A model generated the notes under the pieces. It saw only the letters and a program-made list of their open reading frames with translations, had not been told where the DNA came from and did no database searches. A stretch of 64,000 nucleotides of DNA from Panaeolus papilionaceus (lineage: Eukaryota > Basidiomycota > Agaricomycetes > Agaricales), in assembly GCA_015501605.1 (NCBI GenBank), contig JADNRZ010000003.1, positions 744,001-808,000 on the forward strand, written 5' to 3'. A program made the translations under genes and the position numbers. Shown here in pieces: positions 33,201-44,088 of the stretch. Positions within the stretch are counted from its first letter, which is position 1, and each line of letters opens with the position of its first letter.

Positions 33201-34982
33201 GCGACGTTGAACAAGAACAAGAGTCGTATTTCCGCCGTTGTGTCCAATGTGGTTAGTGGGTCTCCGAACACGTCTGCTCCAGTGGTGGAGGAGTCTAGCA
33301 GGAATGGAGGTCCTCATGGGGAAGTAGCCGCGAAGGATTTCGCACCTGTGCCTTCAGTGGAACGCGAACAGCAGCAGGATAGCAGAGACAATAGGAGTCC
33401 GCTGAAGAAGCCTAGTATGTCTGAGAGAATGATGGCGCAAGCTACCAGAGATGTGTCGCCGAACCCTAGCGTGGCGAGGAGCGCGAAGAGCCGCAGGAGT
33501 TTGATTGGGATGCAGAATGGAGGGGAGTCTGGGAATGGGTCAACACCTCAAGTTCAGCTTCATCCGGCCCAACAACAACAACAGCAGCTTTTGCCTCCTT
33601 CCATGATCCAAGATTCCTCTGCCGCAGCCCTACACAATGCGCGCCAACAGCAATTACAGCTCCGTCCTCCTGTGCTTGGCATCCAGCCTACCTTTGTCTC
33701 GGCGTCGTCGCCTGTGAGTAATGGTGCTGCTTCGGGATCTGGGTTGCTTTCGTCTGCATATTCGAGCAACAACGCGACGACGAGTTCTATGGGCCTTGCT
33801 TCTCCCCTTGTCTCAGCCCGTGGGCGTGGCGGGGGCACTGAAGACCCTGCGTCGGTTCTGCAAGGCCAACGGGCGCTCATGTACGTGTGGCTTGTTCGTC
33901 GGTGGTTGAAGAGGCGGCAAAGTATTGGGAATGGAGGGAATAGTGGGGGTAGTTTGCCTGCTGATGCTGCTGGGTTTTTCTCGAGTCTGAGTTTGACAAA
34001 GACGACGAGCAAGTCGAAGGACAAGGGCAAGGAGCGGGAGATGTCTGCGTCTCATGCTGGACATGTTCATGCGCCTACTCATGGGATTCATGGTGCATCG
34101 GAAGGGACAGGTGGACCACCGTCTCTGCCTTATGGTGGTGTGGAGGTGAGGTTTGAGTGGAAGAGGGCGAAAGTGAAGGATAAGGGCAAGAGTAGGAAAG
34201 GAGGTCGGAGGTCGCGAAATGTGACGAATCAGCGGTCGAGGGGAGGTGGAAGTGATAATGAGATGGAAAGGTCTGCGAGTATAAGAGAGAGGGAGAGGTT
34301 GAAGGTGGGAGAGGATATCAAGGATGCGAAGGAGCGGATCAAGGCGGAGGAGAAAAAGAGACATCGGATGAGCACTGGGAGCATCAGCACGACGACGCAG
34401 GGTTCCGATGACGCTGATGGGTCGGGTGGAGGAGGGTTCAGGTTGAGAAGGAAAGAGACGAGCACGGCGATTGAGGACGACGATGAGTCTGATCCAGAGG
34501 ATTCTGAGACGCCTTGGGTGTGCACGCTCAAAGTTCGACGGTCTGTGATCCAGACCAGTGCGACGACAGGTGTCAGCTCTATCACGAATTCTATGCTTTT
34601 GCCGCTTGGTGCGGCTCCTCCCGGTGGATCGGGTGTGAACCCGTCTGTGGTCCAGCTGCATCCACAAATTCTGCGCGTCAAAGTTGGGACTCTTTCGCCA
34701 ACGCCGCATCATCCAAAGGTGGTCGCCATGCTCAAGGTCCCGTACCCCCTTCCTGATATCGAAGTTGAACGGATGGGTGTCGTGAAACGTAAAGGTTTCC
34801 CTGATACACAACAAGATGGTGGAGAGGAGGAAGGTCAAGAACCTTATGACGGGCTTACTCTCACTGCTGAGGAGATCAAGGACATCGTGTGCAGCACCGG
34901 ATTGTGGCTCGTCGTTAGAGAGGGCTTCGGTGGCGTTGGGAGGGTGAGTCGGAAGGGGGATGGATGGAGAATACGGGCATAA
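30220..34982 (+). CDS. large Ser/Gly/Pro-rich protein of unknown function
   Basis: Two exons are proposed: 30220-30456 (MFSSIASFLPSALKDLHISS ... KEKLANE) and 31578-34982, joined in phase to read LANE-TFIFVRPPPSKTNHPLNLQ. The frame upstream of the ATG at 31770 (LNLQVQLVPPNAKPPSG) is clearly coding, so 31770 is not the start. The product is about 1213 residues. It has long disordered Ser/Thr/Pro stretches, a conserved-looking island RRTIIPLYNLQAHNVLTNVI..AKFQKRGIEVIDVALMEP, poly-Gln runs, a WLVRRWLKRR segment, basic stretches near the C-terminus and a compact C-terminal part (LRVKVGTLSPTPHHPKVVAM...LTAEEIKDIVCSTGLWLVV). No signal peptide or membrane span. I recognise no domain. The intron of 1121 bases is very long for this genome; an extra small exon, for instance 30571-30608 (DVKELPRRDGLQ), is possible. 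Confidence 0.75.
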
Positions 34983-37049
34983 TGGCTCACATTGGTGACT
35001 GCTGGGTCTTCGGGATTATTTAATTTAATGTCAACCACGATTTTTATGCTCATTTTTTTTTTCTAAGTTCGCTTTCATTCATCAGCATGGGATTACATAA
35101 TACATTTCTCTCTGTGTTCATGTCGTTAAGTCAGTTTCGTTTAGCTCTTCACTTTGCTATTTGTAGTCCAGGTGTTCCCTTTTACATCATCATTTGTTTC
35201 GGTCATCCCTCTACTTATCATATATGGGCTTCTAACAATCACTTGTATTGCAAACGGATATCTAGACATCAACATCGCTGAAAATTTAGGGGCTATTGCA
35301 GTGTTTAACGCGACAAAACGCGGCCCAGGACTGGCCCAACTGACTGCATAACCCGGGCCGCTTGGATTGCTGTAATAGCAAATGCAGGTCGTCTGCTGCT
35401 GCTGTGCGTGCAGCAAGCCCCTGCAAGCCTTGGTAAGTGATCTTAGCAATACCCCTATTTTCAACCCCTAACTGCCATGTTACTCCACTCCATTCAAGCG
35501 GGCCGCCTGCTAACGCTTTGCACACACCGATACGTTATCTACAGGCTCTGACAAACTTTTCCGACAAAACTTGCGGGATATGCTCGGTATTATGCTCCTT
35601 GAGAGGCTTGCAAGCATTGTCAGAAGTAAGCGGGCGCAAACTCTTTTCCCGCTATGACGAGTCATTCGTGTATTCTTTGTGAATAGTCTGAAAGTCCCAA
35701 GTCGACTGGGCTGGCGAATGTATTCATCACACACACACCTCAGTCACGGTCTCGGTGAAAATTTTTGACATTTGACTGTGAGTTCTACCGTGCTCCGCAA
35801 GCTCATCACCCTCTTCCATCTCCAGGCTCCCTTGTAACTTTGTGGGGTATGAACTAATGATCTCGTGGCAGTGGCTGTGTCACTGTCAATACAGTTCTCC
35901 GTCATGCCAATTGTGTTTCTTCTGCATGTCCGAGTCGATAGATATGTTTCATTGCATCCTCGGGACTCGGTTCGAGTCTCTAACACAAGGTATGCTTCTC
36001 AGCAACTTCTCCAAACTTCTAAACCTCCTGAGCCGGCTTAATATATCTTCCAAAACAGTTACAGATACTAAAGCGCTCACCTGATACTATGGTCGCGTCC
36101 GGGTGCTAATACACTTATGGTTTTCGGTAAATTCAACAATTTTTTGATCAAGATTCATTAATGTTGTGTCTTGCAGAGATGTATCGGATATTCGATGTTT
36201 GTGGAACAGCAGCAAGGCTTAATACTCTGACGGTCCCCCTCTCGGCCTACCAATATTGGATGGTAGACGCCTTGTAATTTACTTTCCTCGATCGCCCAAA
36301 CAAGCGCGCTCGCGTTCGGTGTTTTTGCGAGCGAAGCCGAGCGTCCAATGTAAATCTTATTTTAAGGGCACACGTAGGTGTGCGTTGCTTGATCATGGTT
36401 GTAAATAGGCTGCTCTGACCTAGCTTCTGTTACTATTTGTGGTGAGTTTTCTTGTTTCTTTGACATACGATAATTAGGTCGGCACCGGTGTAAATTCGAC
36501 AATTCATTGCGGGAATATGACCCCTAAACACAAAAAATTTGCTCCTCGTTTGAGGCCTCGTCATTCGCTTGTAGATCCCTATGGGCTAGCACAACAACGA
36601 AACTGTGAGTCTGCGACATATTTCCGGGCTTGATGGAGCCACCGATTGGCTCGCGAGCTCATCGTAGGTCAGGTGATTTGATCGACAAAACGCAAAAGTC
36701 TGAAGGCCATTGCTTTCAACCGCGTAAATTGGGACTTAGGGACACCGGTTCATTCACGGTTTGTCGTCGGTAAGAATAATTAGGTTTATGACAGACGGAG
36801 TCTCCCTCTTCATTTCAGAATTTCACTCGGCTGTCTCCCGAAGCCAAAAAATGTGGTGCTTGGCCACACACAGACACCACCCGGGTGCTGCATTGAATAC
36901 CACCTGAGCGTTCTACATACCACCTGTGCAATTCAGAAGCGCGACTAGCTACTTTTTCTAGGACCTCCGGCCTCCATCTGGGAGTATATATACCCCACCT
37001 CTGGAACTATGGGACGCCAGTGTGGTCACTCGTTCACATCGCTCCCAAC
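34983..37049. other. long intergenic region upstream of GH62
   Basis: About 2.07 kb. Contains a perfect 7-bp stem hairpin at 36307-36333 and the TATA box of the GH62 gene. ORFs are short and overlap on both strands without coding character. Probably an extended regulatory region for an inducible secreted enzyme. Confidence 0.5.
36985..36992 (+). promoter_or_regulatory. TATA box of GH62 gene 1
   Basis: TATATATA at 36985-36992, 58 bases above the ATG at 37050. Strong TATA boxes are usual in highly induced secreted enzyme genes. Confidence 0.6.
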
Positions 37050-38192
37050 ATGAAGCCCACCATCTGCATTACTTTGCTCGCATCTGCGGCATCCACCCTT
37101 GCCCAGTGCAGCCTTCCTTCCTCCTACCGCTGGACCTCCTCTGGTGCGCTCGCCACCCCCAAGTCTGGCTGGGTTTCACTCAAGGACTTCACCACTGCTC
37201 CTTACAATGGAAAACATCTCGTCTACGCCACCACCCACAACACCGGCTCCTCATGGGGATCTATGGCTTTCAGCCTTGTCAGCAACTTCAACGAGCTGGG
37301 CTCCGCCACCCAGACTGGTATGAACCAGGGCACCGTCGCACCATCCCTCTTCTACTTCGCCCCCAAGAACATCTGGGTCTTGGCGTACCAATGGGGTCCC
37401 ACTGCGTTCTCGTACAAGACGAGCAACAACCCCACCAACGCCAACGGCTGGTCGGGAGCCAACACTCTCTTCAGTGGATCCATCAGTGGATCTGGCACCG
37501 GCCCCATTGACCAGGCCGTCATTGGTGACAGCCAGAACATGTACCTCTTCTTCTGCGGTGACAACGGCAAGATCTACCGCGCCTCCATGCCCATTGGCAA
37601 CTTCCCTGGTAGCTTCGGCTCCAACTACGTGACCGTCTTGTCTGACTCCACCAACAACCTTTTCGAGGCCGTCCAGGTCTACACCGTCAAGGGCAAGCAG
37701 CAGTACCTCATGATCGTCGAGGCTATTGGCAGTCAAGGCCGTTACTTCCGTTCGTTCACTGCTACAAGCCTCAGTGGCAGCTGGACCCCTCAGGCCGCTT
37801 CTGAGAGTAACCCATTCGCCGGCAAGGCCAACAGTGGTGCCACCTGGACCAACGACATTTCTCACGGTGAACTCGTCCGTGACAGCGCTGACCAGACCAA
37901 CACCATTGACGCTTGCAACCTCCGCTTGCTCTACCAGGGCAGGTCTCCCAGCTCTGGTGGCGACTACGGCCTGCTGCCTTACCGCCCCGGTCTCTTGACC
38001 CTCCAGGGTGCCGTTCAGCAACCCCCTGGCACTACCACCTCGAAGCCACCTACTACCACCTCTCCCCCCACCTCTGGCAATTGCTCTGCTAAGTACGGTC
38101 AATGTGGAGGCCAAGGCTACACTGGCCCAACATGCTGCCAGTCAGGAAGCACTTGCACGTTCTCCAACACCTGGTACTCGCAGTGCCTCTAA
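37050..38192 (+). CDS. GH62 alpha-L-arabinofuranosidase with C-terminal CBM1
   Basis: Secreted enzyme that removes arabinose side chains from arabinoxylan. Start at 37050 gives a clean signal peptide ([20 protein letters not shown]); the in-frame ATG at 37020 would spoil it and lies closer to the TATA box. The GH62 domain (residues ~20-325) shows the three acidic blocks: [27 protein letters not shown] and [11 protein letters not shown] Thr/Pro/Ser linker ([19 protein letters not shown]) leads to a complete fungal cellulose-binding module, [20 protein letters not shown] and [12 protein letters not shown]. Intronless, with C-ending codons strongly preferred compared with its neighbours, suggesting high expression. 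A second GH62 gene lies 1.8 kb downstream. Confidence 0.95.
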   Translation: MKPTICITLLASAASTLAQCSLPSSYRWTSSGALATPKSGWVSLKDFTTAPYNGKHLVYATTHNTGSSWGSMAFSLVSNFNELGSATQTGMNQGTVAPSLFYFAPKNIWVLAYQWGPTAFSYKTSNNPTNANGWSGANTLFSGSISGSGTGPIDQAVIGDSQNMYLFFCGDNGKIYRASMPIGNFPGSFGSNYVTVLSDSTNNLFEAVQVYTVKGKQQYLMIVEAIGSQGRYFRSFTATSLSGSWTPQAASESNPFAGKANSGATWTNDISHGELVRDSADQTNTIDACNLRLLYQGRSPSSGGDYGLLPYRPGLLTLQGAVQQPPGTTTSKPPTTTSPPTSGNCSAKYGQCGGQGYTGPTCCQSGSTCTFSNTWYSQCL

Positions 38193-39956
38193 ACCCTTTC
38201 ATGAACTCCTCGAATGTAGAGTACGTAGTGCCTAGATTACTTTGTAGTTTTTAGGGCGCTATCTATCCGCTTTTAGGTAGCTGCTACTACGTTGTACTCT
38301 TCGTCACTGCTCATTGATTATTACTTTTCTCCTGCTTTACAGAATGCTTGCTTGTGCTTGCCTTTCGTCTGCCGTTCATAGTACCTGGGAGCCAGGGTTA
38401 TATGCGAGAAAACCGACAAGTTGTCTCACCAACCCTTGACATGGAATAGCACATCTTTTCTTGCCCTTGATACTCGTCCACATGCCATGCCCCTCTAAAT
38501 GATTCTCAGCCCTTGCATTAATCGTGTTGAGAGACCTATTCTCAAATTTACTCCAATGAGGGACCAGACTCCAATTCATGGTCTGCATGATGCACTTTGG
38601 TTGCTGGCTGCTGATCATTGCTTTAGATGACCATTGACCGCGACGACCTAGTCTCCTGTATGTAGTCAGACAAATGCCCCGCGTGCGAAAGTAAGTAGTT
38701 ATACTGAAAACGAAACAGTACTCGTATTGCTGTGCGTAGCTACGGCCTACTAAGAGACATCAATGTAACATGTGTGTGTATCAGCTGCAATAAATGTACT
38801 CCCCTCTCGAGTCTCTACTGGGATTAACATTTGATGCTTGAGTAGTAGAATCTTTCATGTGAATTAGTATACTTTCAAACGATTCCTCTCAAATAGCCCA
38901 CTTTCCAGATTTGGCCACCGATCTGATGTGTATAGACGCCCATTACTCTTTGTATGCAGATCCATCGACGAGTTCTCCGCTTCAAGCATATAGCTCAAAG
39001 TTGCAAAGCACGGTGTGCTGATAAGTAAATCCATCGAAAATTGTATCTATGGTTTGAGCTCGACTGGTATGAAAGACTTTCGCTAGTAGGGCTGGTCATC
39101 ACGATTAAGCCCCTAGTATTTCGAATCTGGTGACCGCCAAAGTTTGAGCATCACGCTATGCGTACACGCATATACTTTCAGATACATCAGCGGCAAGATT
39201 GACCGTATGACCATAGGCCCGATACTGATTTACTTGTTAAATACGGTACTGACCATTAGACCCATGGTCCGTCATGAGAAGCCTCTGGACTTCCGCACAC
39301 TTCACAGGGTCAACATGGTAATGCGCATATGACCGCATGCGATCTGTTACGCTTCGTTGAAGTCTACTACTTTTTTGAAAACCGAAAATCGCATAAAATA
39401 TTCTTCCCACAAACAGGTGCGAGTGTGATGAGTGCACATCTGGAGTGCTTGGCGCTCACCTGACGCCAGGCTTGAAGAGGCTTGACCAGCGGCGGCTGCA
39501 GAAGCGCTCTCGTGATGTTCGGAGAATTTGAGTATTAATTTATGAGGAATGAGTTTACAGTACTTAGCATTGGAATGTGGACTGAACGGTAGGGGTGGGT
39601 GAATGACACTGATTGGGTTATATTGAGGGAATCGACTCGGCGACTCCGAGGAAATGAATTGCTTCAATTGTAATTTGTTAGTCACAGTGTCGTCTAAGCC
39701 TCCTTTCAAACCCTGCAAGCACTCTTTGATTGCTTCCTGAAGCTCGGCGTATTATCGAGGTTTCGAAGAAAAAAAAGAGAGGCGCCAAGACCCTCGGTTG
39801 GATCAACAATCGTCTGCAATAAGCACCACTTCGAAATCTGCGTCGCGTTATCAACACGTCCTTAATCAGCATTTCACGCCTCATGCGACATATTTCCGAC
39901 GAGGTCGTATAAAACAAGGTTTGTTACGCTGATAATTCTAACAACTCATACTGAAC
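38193..39956. other. spacer between GH62 genes
   Basis: About 1.76 kb with only short, mostly minus-strand frames (up to 123 codons) that lack recognisable motifs. The proximal promoter of the second GH62 gene is at the right end. Confidence 0.5.
39908..39914 (+). promoter_or_regulatory. TATA box of GH62 gene 2
   Basis: TATAAAA 49 bases above the ATG at 39957. Confidence 0.55.
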
Positions 39957-41335
39957 ATGAAGCGCACTGCCTTTGTAGTTCTTGTCTGTTCAGCGTTGGC
40001 TGTGGCACAGTCCCCGTTATATGGGCAATGTGGAGGAGTGAGTGTCTTTGTTACGCATACATATGCTAATGCCAAGTCGATGTATTGACGGCGACTTTTG
40101 CAGCAAGGATATACGTGAGACTAGTACTCGCGCTTTTGGTTTACAGCATCTGACTTAACTGCAGGGGGCCCACAACCTGCGTCGCAGGAGCAGTCTGCAC
40201 CTACTCAAACCGTAAGTTGCGCGTTATATCTGGTCGATGGGCTGAAACTAAACCTTTCTAAGCGTGGTACTCGCAATGCTTGCCTGGGAATGGGACCCCT
40301 GCGCCCACCACCACTCAGAACCCGCAACCTACTACGACTCAGGACCCGCAACCCACCACCACCAGTAACCTGCCAACCGGTACTCTCCCCAGCAACCTCA
40401 AATGGAGTTCGAGTGGCGCCCTGATTGGTCCCAAGTCCGATGGTCGTAACATCGCTGGAATCAAAGACCCTTCCATCGTTTACTACAACGGCGCTTATCA
40501 CGTCTTCTTCAGCACCGCAGTGTTATCCGGGTATAACATGGCGTACACCACTTTCACCGACTTCAACAACGCTGGATCCGCCAGCTTCTTCTACCTCGAC
40601 CAGTCCGGCATCGGTAGTGGGTATCGTGCCGCCCCTCAGGTCTTCTACTTCGCTCCGCAGAAGCTGTGGTACCTTGTCTACCAGAACGGCAATGCCGCTT
40701 ACTCCACCAACTCCGACATCACGAACCCGAGGGGTTGGACAGCACCCAAGACGTTTTACAGCGGTATGCCCACTATCATCAAGAACAACATCGGAAACGG
40801 CTACTGGGTCGATATGTGGGTCATATGCGACTCTTCTCTGTGCCACTTGTTCTCTTCCGACGACAATGGCCACCTGTACCGCTCGCAAACCTCTCTCTCG
40901 AACTTCCCCACTGGCTTCAATGAGCCCGTCATCGCTATGCAAGACTCGAACAAGAACAACCTCTTCGAGGCTGCCAACATCTACAAAGTCGCCGGGTCGA
41001 ACACTTACCTTCTCCTCATCGAGGCCATTGGCAGTGATGGACGTCGCTGGTTCCGCTCTTGGACGTCGAGCAGCATTTCTGGCCCATGGACCTCACATGC
41101 CAATACCGAGTCCAATCCATTCGCGCGTGCCAATAACGTTGCCTTTAGCGGAGCGGCTTGGAGCAAGGATATCAGTCACGGAGAGATGATTCGCAGCGGA
41201 CATGACCAAACCCTTACAATCAGCCCGTGTAACATGCGATACCTCTACCAAGGACTCAACCCCAACTCAGGCGGCGACTACAACGCTCTTCCATGGCGAC
41301 TTGGTTTGCTCACCCAGACCAACTCATCTTGCTAA
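39957..41335 (+). CDS. GH62 alpha-L-arabinofuranosidase with N-terminal CBM1
   Basis: Four exons: 39957-40037, 40104-40114, 40165-40211 and 40263-41335. The first three encode the signal peptide (MKRTAFVVLVCSALAVAQS) and a CBM1 module ([32 protein letters not shown]), with an 11-base microexon. A linker of PQPTTTQD-type repeats follows, then the GH62 domain with IKDPSIVYYNGAYHVF, GYWVDMWVICD and KDISHGEMIR supplying the catalytic acids. Predicted to release arabinose from arabinoxylan. The domain order is the reverse of the upstream gene, and the two GH62 domains are clearly diverged, so this is an old duplication or separate acquisition. Introns sit only in the CBM1 part. Intact. Confidence 0.93.
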
Positions 41336-41827
41336 ACGCTCAGGGTCAGTCGATGTAAGAGTGTATGGTGTTGTGTTTCGAATTATTAATTAGCAAGTCA
41401 ATAGGCTTTCTTGCTTTACTGAATACCGCGTTGTAGCAATGTTGGCGTTTGATTGAAGTGCAAGTAATTGATCTCACCCAATGATATCTCTGCGACTCCA
41501 TTCAATGTGTTGGCTTCGTATGTATTAGTTCGTTCAACCCTTTAGTCCTTTTGGTAATGAACGAATTTTACTCGAGAGATCATATTCATCATGGTCTATT
41601 ACTATTGTGTGTGGGCATAAGAGATGTGATGAAGCAATCTAGGAAGGAAATTAGACGAATGCATTGTTGGCTGTGGGGAAATTGATGTTTGATAAGGTTA
41701 TAACCTTCGATGCTCCAATAATACCTAAAGTGACCCGCATCTGACACCTCTGCAGAATCTGCTGAAATTTCTGTGGGATGAGAGGGATTTGTGCAATGGT
41801 AGTAACAGAACATTGAAAACCGCGCGC
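41336..41827. other. convergent intergenic region
   Basis: About 490 bases between the GH62 stop and the minus-strand gene. Only 3' flanking sequence noted. Confidence 0.5.
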
Positions 41828-42586
41828 TTATCGGTTAGACGCCCTGTGTCTTGCACGACGTCCGGTCGTCCCGGTCATTCCGCTAGGCGGTGTTGCTGCG
41901 CTTACGGAAATACCTGCATTGGTATGTACATGCGCCATTTCTGTTGCAACGTCCCTTGCTATCTGTGCGTCCGATCGAGTATCGTTTTCAAATACCTCCT
42001 TCATGAACATATCGAAAACTTGGCCGGTTGCAGCACCCATCGGACTGATATCACCCTGATTAAACTCGGCCTCCATCATGACATTATGGTGGCTCAAGGT
42101 ATACTTCTGCACACCTGGCTGAGGGGTGCTGTGCACAGCATGCTTGGTGAAAGGGAGAATATGAATGCCGTGGCTCATGTTGGTGCGGGAAGGGTTGATC
42201 TTTTCACGGGGCATATCGCACTTGTGCCCCTTTTGTGGAACCCTCCCCTCCTCTGCTTCATCGTCAGTCCAATTGTCATCGTCATCATCATCGATGATTG
42301 ATGTAACACCATCCGAGTCGCTGGTCGAATTGTCATCGTCAGAGGAAGTCGAATCGACATCTGCATTGGGAATCAGTATATGGTCAACGGATAATCCGAA
42401 TGGATTCTTACCTGGAATGTTAACAAACTGCGGATGACAATTTTTGTACGTGTTAACTTGCGTGCCAGCGACGTTGCAGACATTATGCGCAACGGCTGTG
42501 ACCTTGTGTGTATGGGTCTGACGACGAGAACCTTGAACGAAGGTGAATGTTCCACCTGTGATCCTCACTTGGCTATTGTTGAACAT
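41828..42586 (-). CDS. protein of unknown function with N-terminal beta-strand module (copy 1)
   Basis: ATG at 42586 chosen because a TATA box lies ~110 bases above it and because MFNNSQVRITGGTFTFVQGS matches the start of the neighbour at 43378-44088. N-terminal module: VRITGGTFTFVQGSRRQTHT...VCNVAGTQVNTYKNC, a V-x-I-x-(G/A)-x-(F/I) beta pattern. In agarics similar N-termini often precede NACHT or other signalling domains, but none is present here. A 51-base GTAAGA..TGCAG intron (42361-42411) is a multiple of three with no stop, so it could be retained. The middle is Asp/Ser-rich (DSTSSDDDNSTSDSD, poly-Asp); the C-terminus is basic. No signal peptide. Function unknown. Confidence 0.6.
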   Translation of the reverse strand: MFNNSQVRITGGTFTFVQGSRRQTHTHKVTAVAHNVCNVAGTQVNTYKNCHPQFVNIPGKNPFGLSVDHILIPNADVDSTSSDDDNSTSDSDGVTSIIDDDDDDNWTDDEAEEGRVPQKGHKCDMPREKINPSRTNMSHGIHILPFTKHAVHSTPQPGVQKYTLSHHNVMMEAEFNQGDISPMGAATGQVFDMFMKEVFENDTRSDAQIARDVATEMAHVHTNAGISVSAATPPSGMTGTTGRRARHRASNR

Positions 42587-43377
42587 CCTACAAGGGAACA
42601 CAGGAATGAGGGGGGAAGGTTTCTCGCTTCTCTTTGGCTGGTGAGATGGTGTCGGCTGTAAGAGGCTCCACTTGTCAAATAGCATGAACATTTATATAAA
42701 AGTGCATAGGTGCACGGCCTCATGCCTTGCACCGAAGATAACATCAAACCTTGTCTTTGCGGCATGAGGAGAGTGTGGTCCCACATACAGTTAATATTAA
42801 GTATGCCTCGAAGAATTTTGAGGCTGTGTCCAGTCTCATGAGTTGAAATTCGGAACAATATCAAATTACGATGAAGATGACCATGAATTCGAGCTGGACA
42901 ATTACTAACTGCACGCGTATATTGGTAAGGCACTTCGTGTTGACTATGCGCTAACCTAGGATTTCGAACGAATCATGAACCCAGCGGCCAAAACGTGCAA
43001 CGCGTATCTACCGCAGCTGTTGCACACACGGGTTTCCCGTGTGGGTGCATGCCGGCAAAGCCCCTCAACTTGAGACTTGCTGTGCTAGTTTCACCACACC
43101 CTACATCACACTTTATTCGAATATGGTTTCGATCGTCAAAAATAATATTACAGTGCTTCTTAGCCTCGGGTATTGACTATATGATGCAAAGAAGACGAAT
43201 TTGAGACAAAGACAAGGGCAGAGAGTCAAGGACAGCCAGGAAGAAAACAAGAAAACAAGGACAGGTAATTTCACAGCGCATAGCAATCGCGAAGGTGAAG
43301 ATTGATTAGATACAGGGTATAGCTGGACCAGGGTCCAATTTCGTTGTCCAAATTGACAGAGGGGACGTGCTTGTCGT
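42587..43377. other. intergenic region between paralogues
   Basis: Promoter of copy 1 with a TATATAAA on the minus strand at about 42694-42702, and the 3' region of copy 2. Confidence 0.5.
42694..42702 (-). promoter_or_regulatory. TATA box of the 41828-42586 gene
   Basis: TATATAAA on the minus strand, ~110 bases above the ATG at 42586. It overlaps the end of the longer open frame that starts at 42691, which argues against that upstream start. Confidence 0.45.
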
Positions 43378-44088
43378 TCACCAGACATCCTTGGCTTTAA
43401 GCGCGGACAGTATGAGATGCAGCTGAAAAAACAGCCAATCAATGACACTGACGACGAGCATGTCTATGAGAGCATATATCATACCATTATAACTTATAGT
43501 GTTCGTGTTCGTGGCTACAGTCGTGGTTGTGACCGTTTCTCCGGGAGTGAATGTAGCGTCCAAAGCAGGGCCGAGATCGGGGTGCTGGGGCATAAATCCA
43601 ATCCCAGAGTTAGGGGCTTGTGCAGCGAAACCTTGAGGGTGTCCCCGAGTCCCATCCCAGTCCGCATCTTCGAACAAAAGGTCGATGGCGAAGGCGGTTT
43701 TGTCAGACATTTCGAATACTTCGTTGGGATCTAGTACTGCGCTGGATTGGGTGTAGCATTGGCCGTTGAAAGTGGCTCTACTGTACACTTGGGCATTATC
43801 GGGGCCAATTCTTTGGACCGCTGCACCGACAGCCTCATCATGAGACTGGTAGGGTGCAGCTGTTGCGGCTAATATAAATTAAACGACGATGTGATAGAGA
43901 CTGTTGGGTTGTGGTTTACCTGTATTTCGGCCATCATATGGTGCCCTAGTCGAATTGATATTGACCCCCGCAACATTCCTTGTGTTTGATACCCTGCTAA
44001 CGGTGTGCGTCTGCGTGTGGATGTATGTACCGTTGACGATGCTGATATCCGCGTTGCGGATTAGGACTTGCGGTCGGTCGGGATCCAT
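43378..44088 (-). CDS. protein of unknown function with N-terminal beta-strand module (copy 2)
   Basis: Two exons, 43920-44088 and 43378-43868, joined by a GTAAAC..TAG intron. The start, MDPDRPQVLIRNADISIVNG, continues THTVSRVSNTRNVAGVNIN and parallels copy 1 (VRITGGTFTFVQG...HKVTAVAHNVCNVAGTQVN). After the intron the protein is different: a hydrophilic stretch (AVLDPNEVFEMSDKTAFAID, QHPDLGPALDATFTPGETV) and a hydrophobic C-terminal segment (MIYALIDMLVVSVIDWLFF) that could anchor it in a membrane. About 219 residues. Tandem, same strand as copy 1. Function unknown; the shared N-terminus with unlike C-termini suggests domain shuffling. Confidence 0.6.

Noticed and set aside
33813..34838. 341-codon minus-strand open frame
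   Set aside because: Antisense to the Ser/Gly-rich coding exon. The basic, Arg/Ser/Pro composition is what the complementary codons produce.
35955..35985. tRNA-like B-box GGTTCGAGTCT
   Set aside because: No matching A-box, anticodon stem or acceptor stem at the right distance could be drawn, so chance is more likely.
37251..38114. 287-codon minus-strand open frame
   Set aside because: It lies antisense to the intact GH62 gene and results from its strong codon bias; it has no start context, splice sites or recognisable motif.
42587..42691. upstream in-frame start at 42691 for the gene ending at 41828
   Set aside because: The ATG lies in front of the likely TATA box, and the extra 35 residues have no counterpart in the paralogue.
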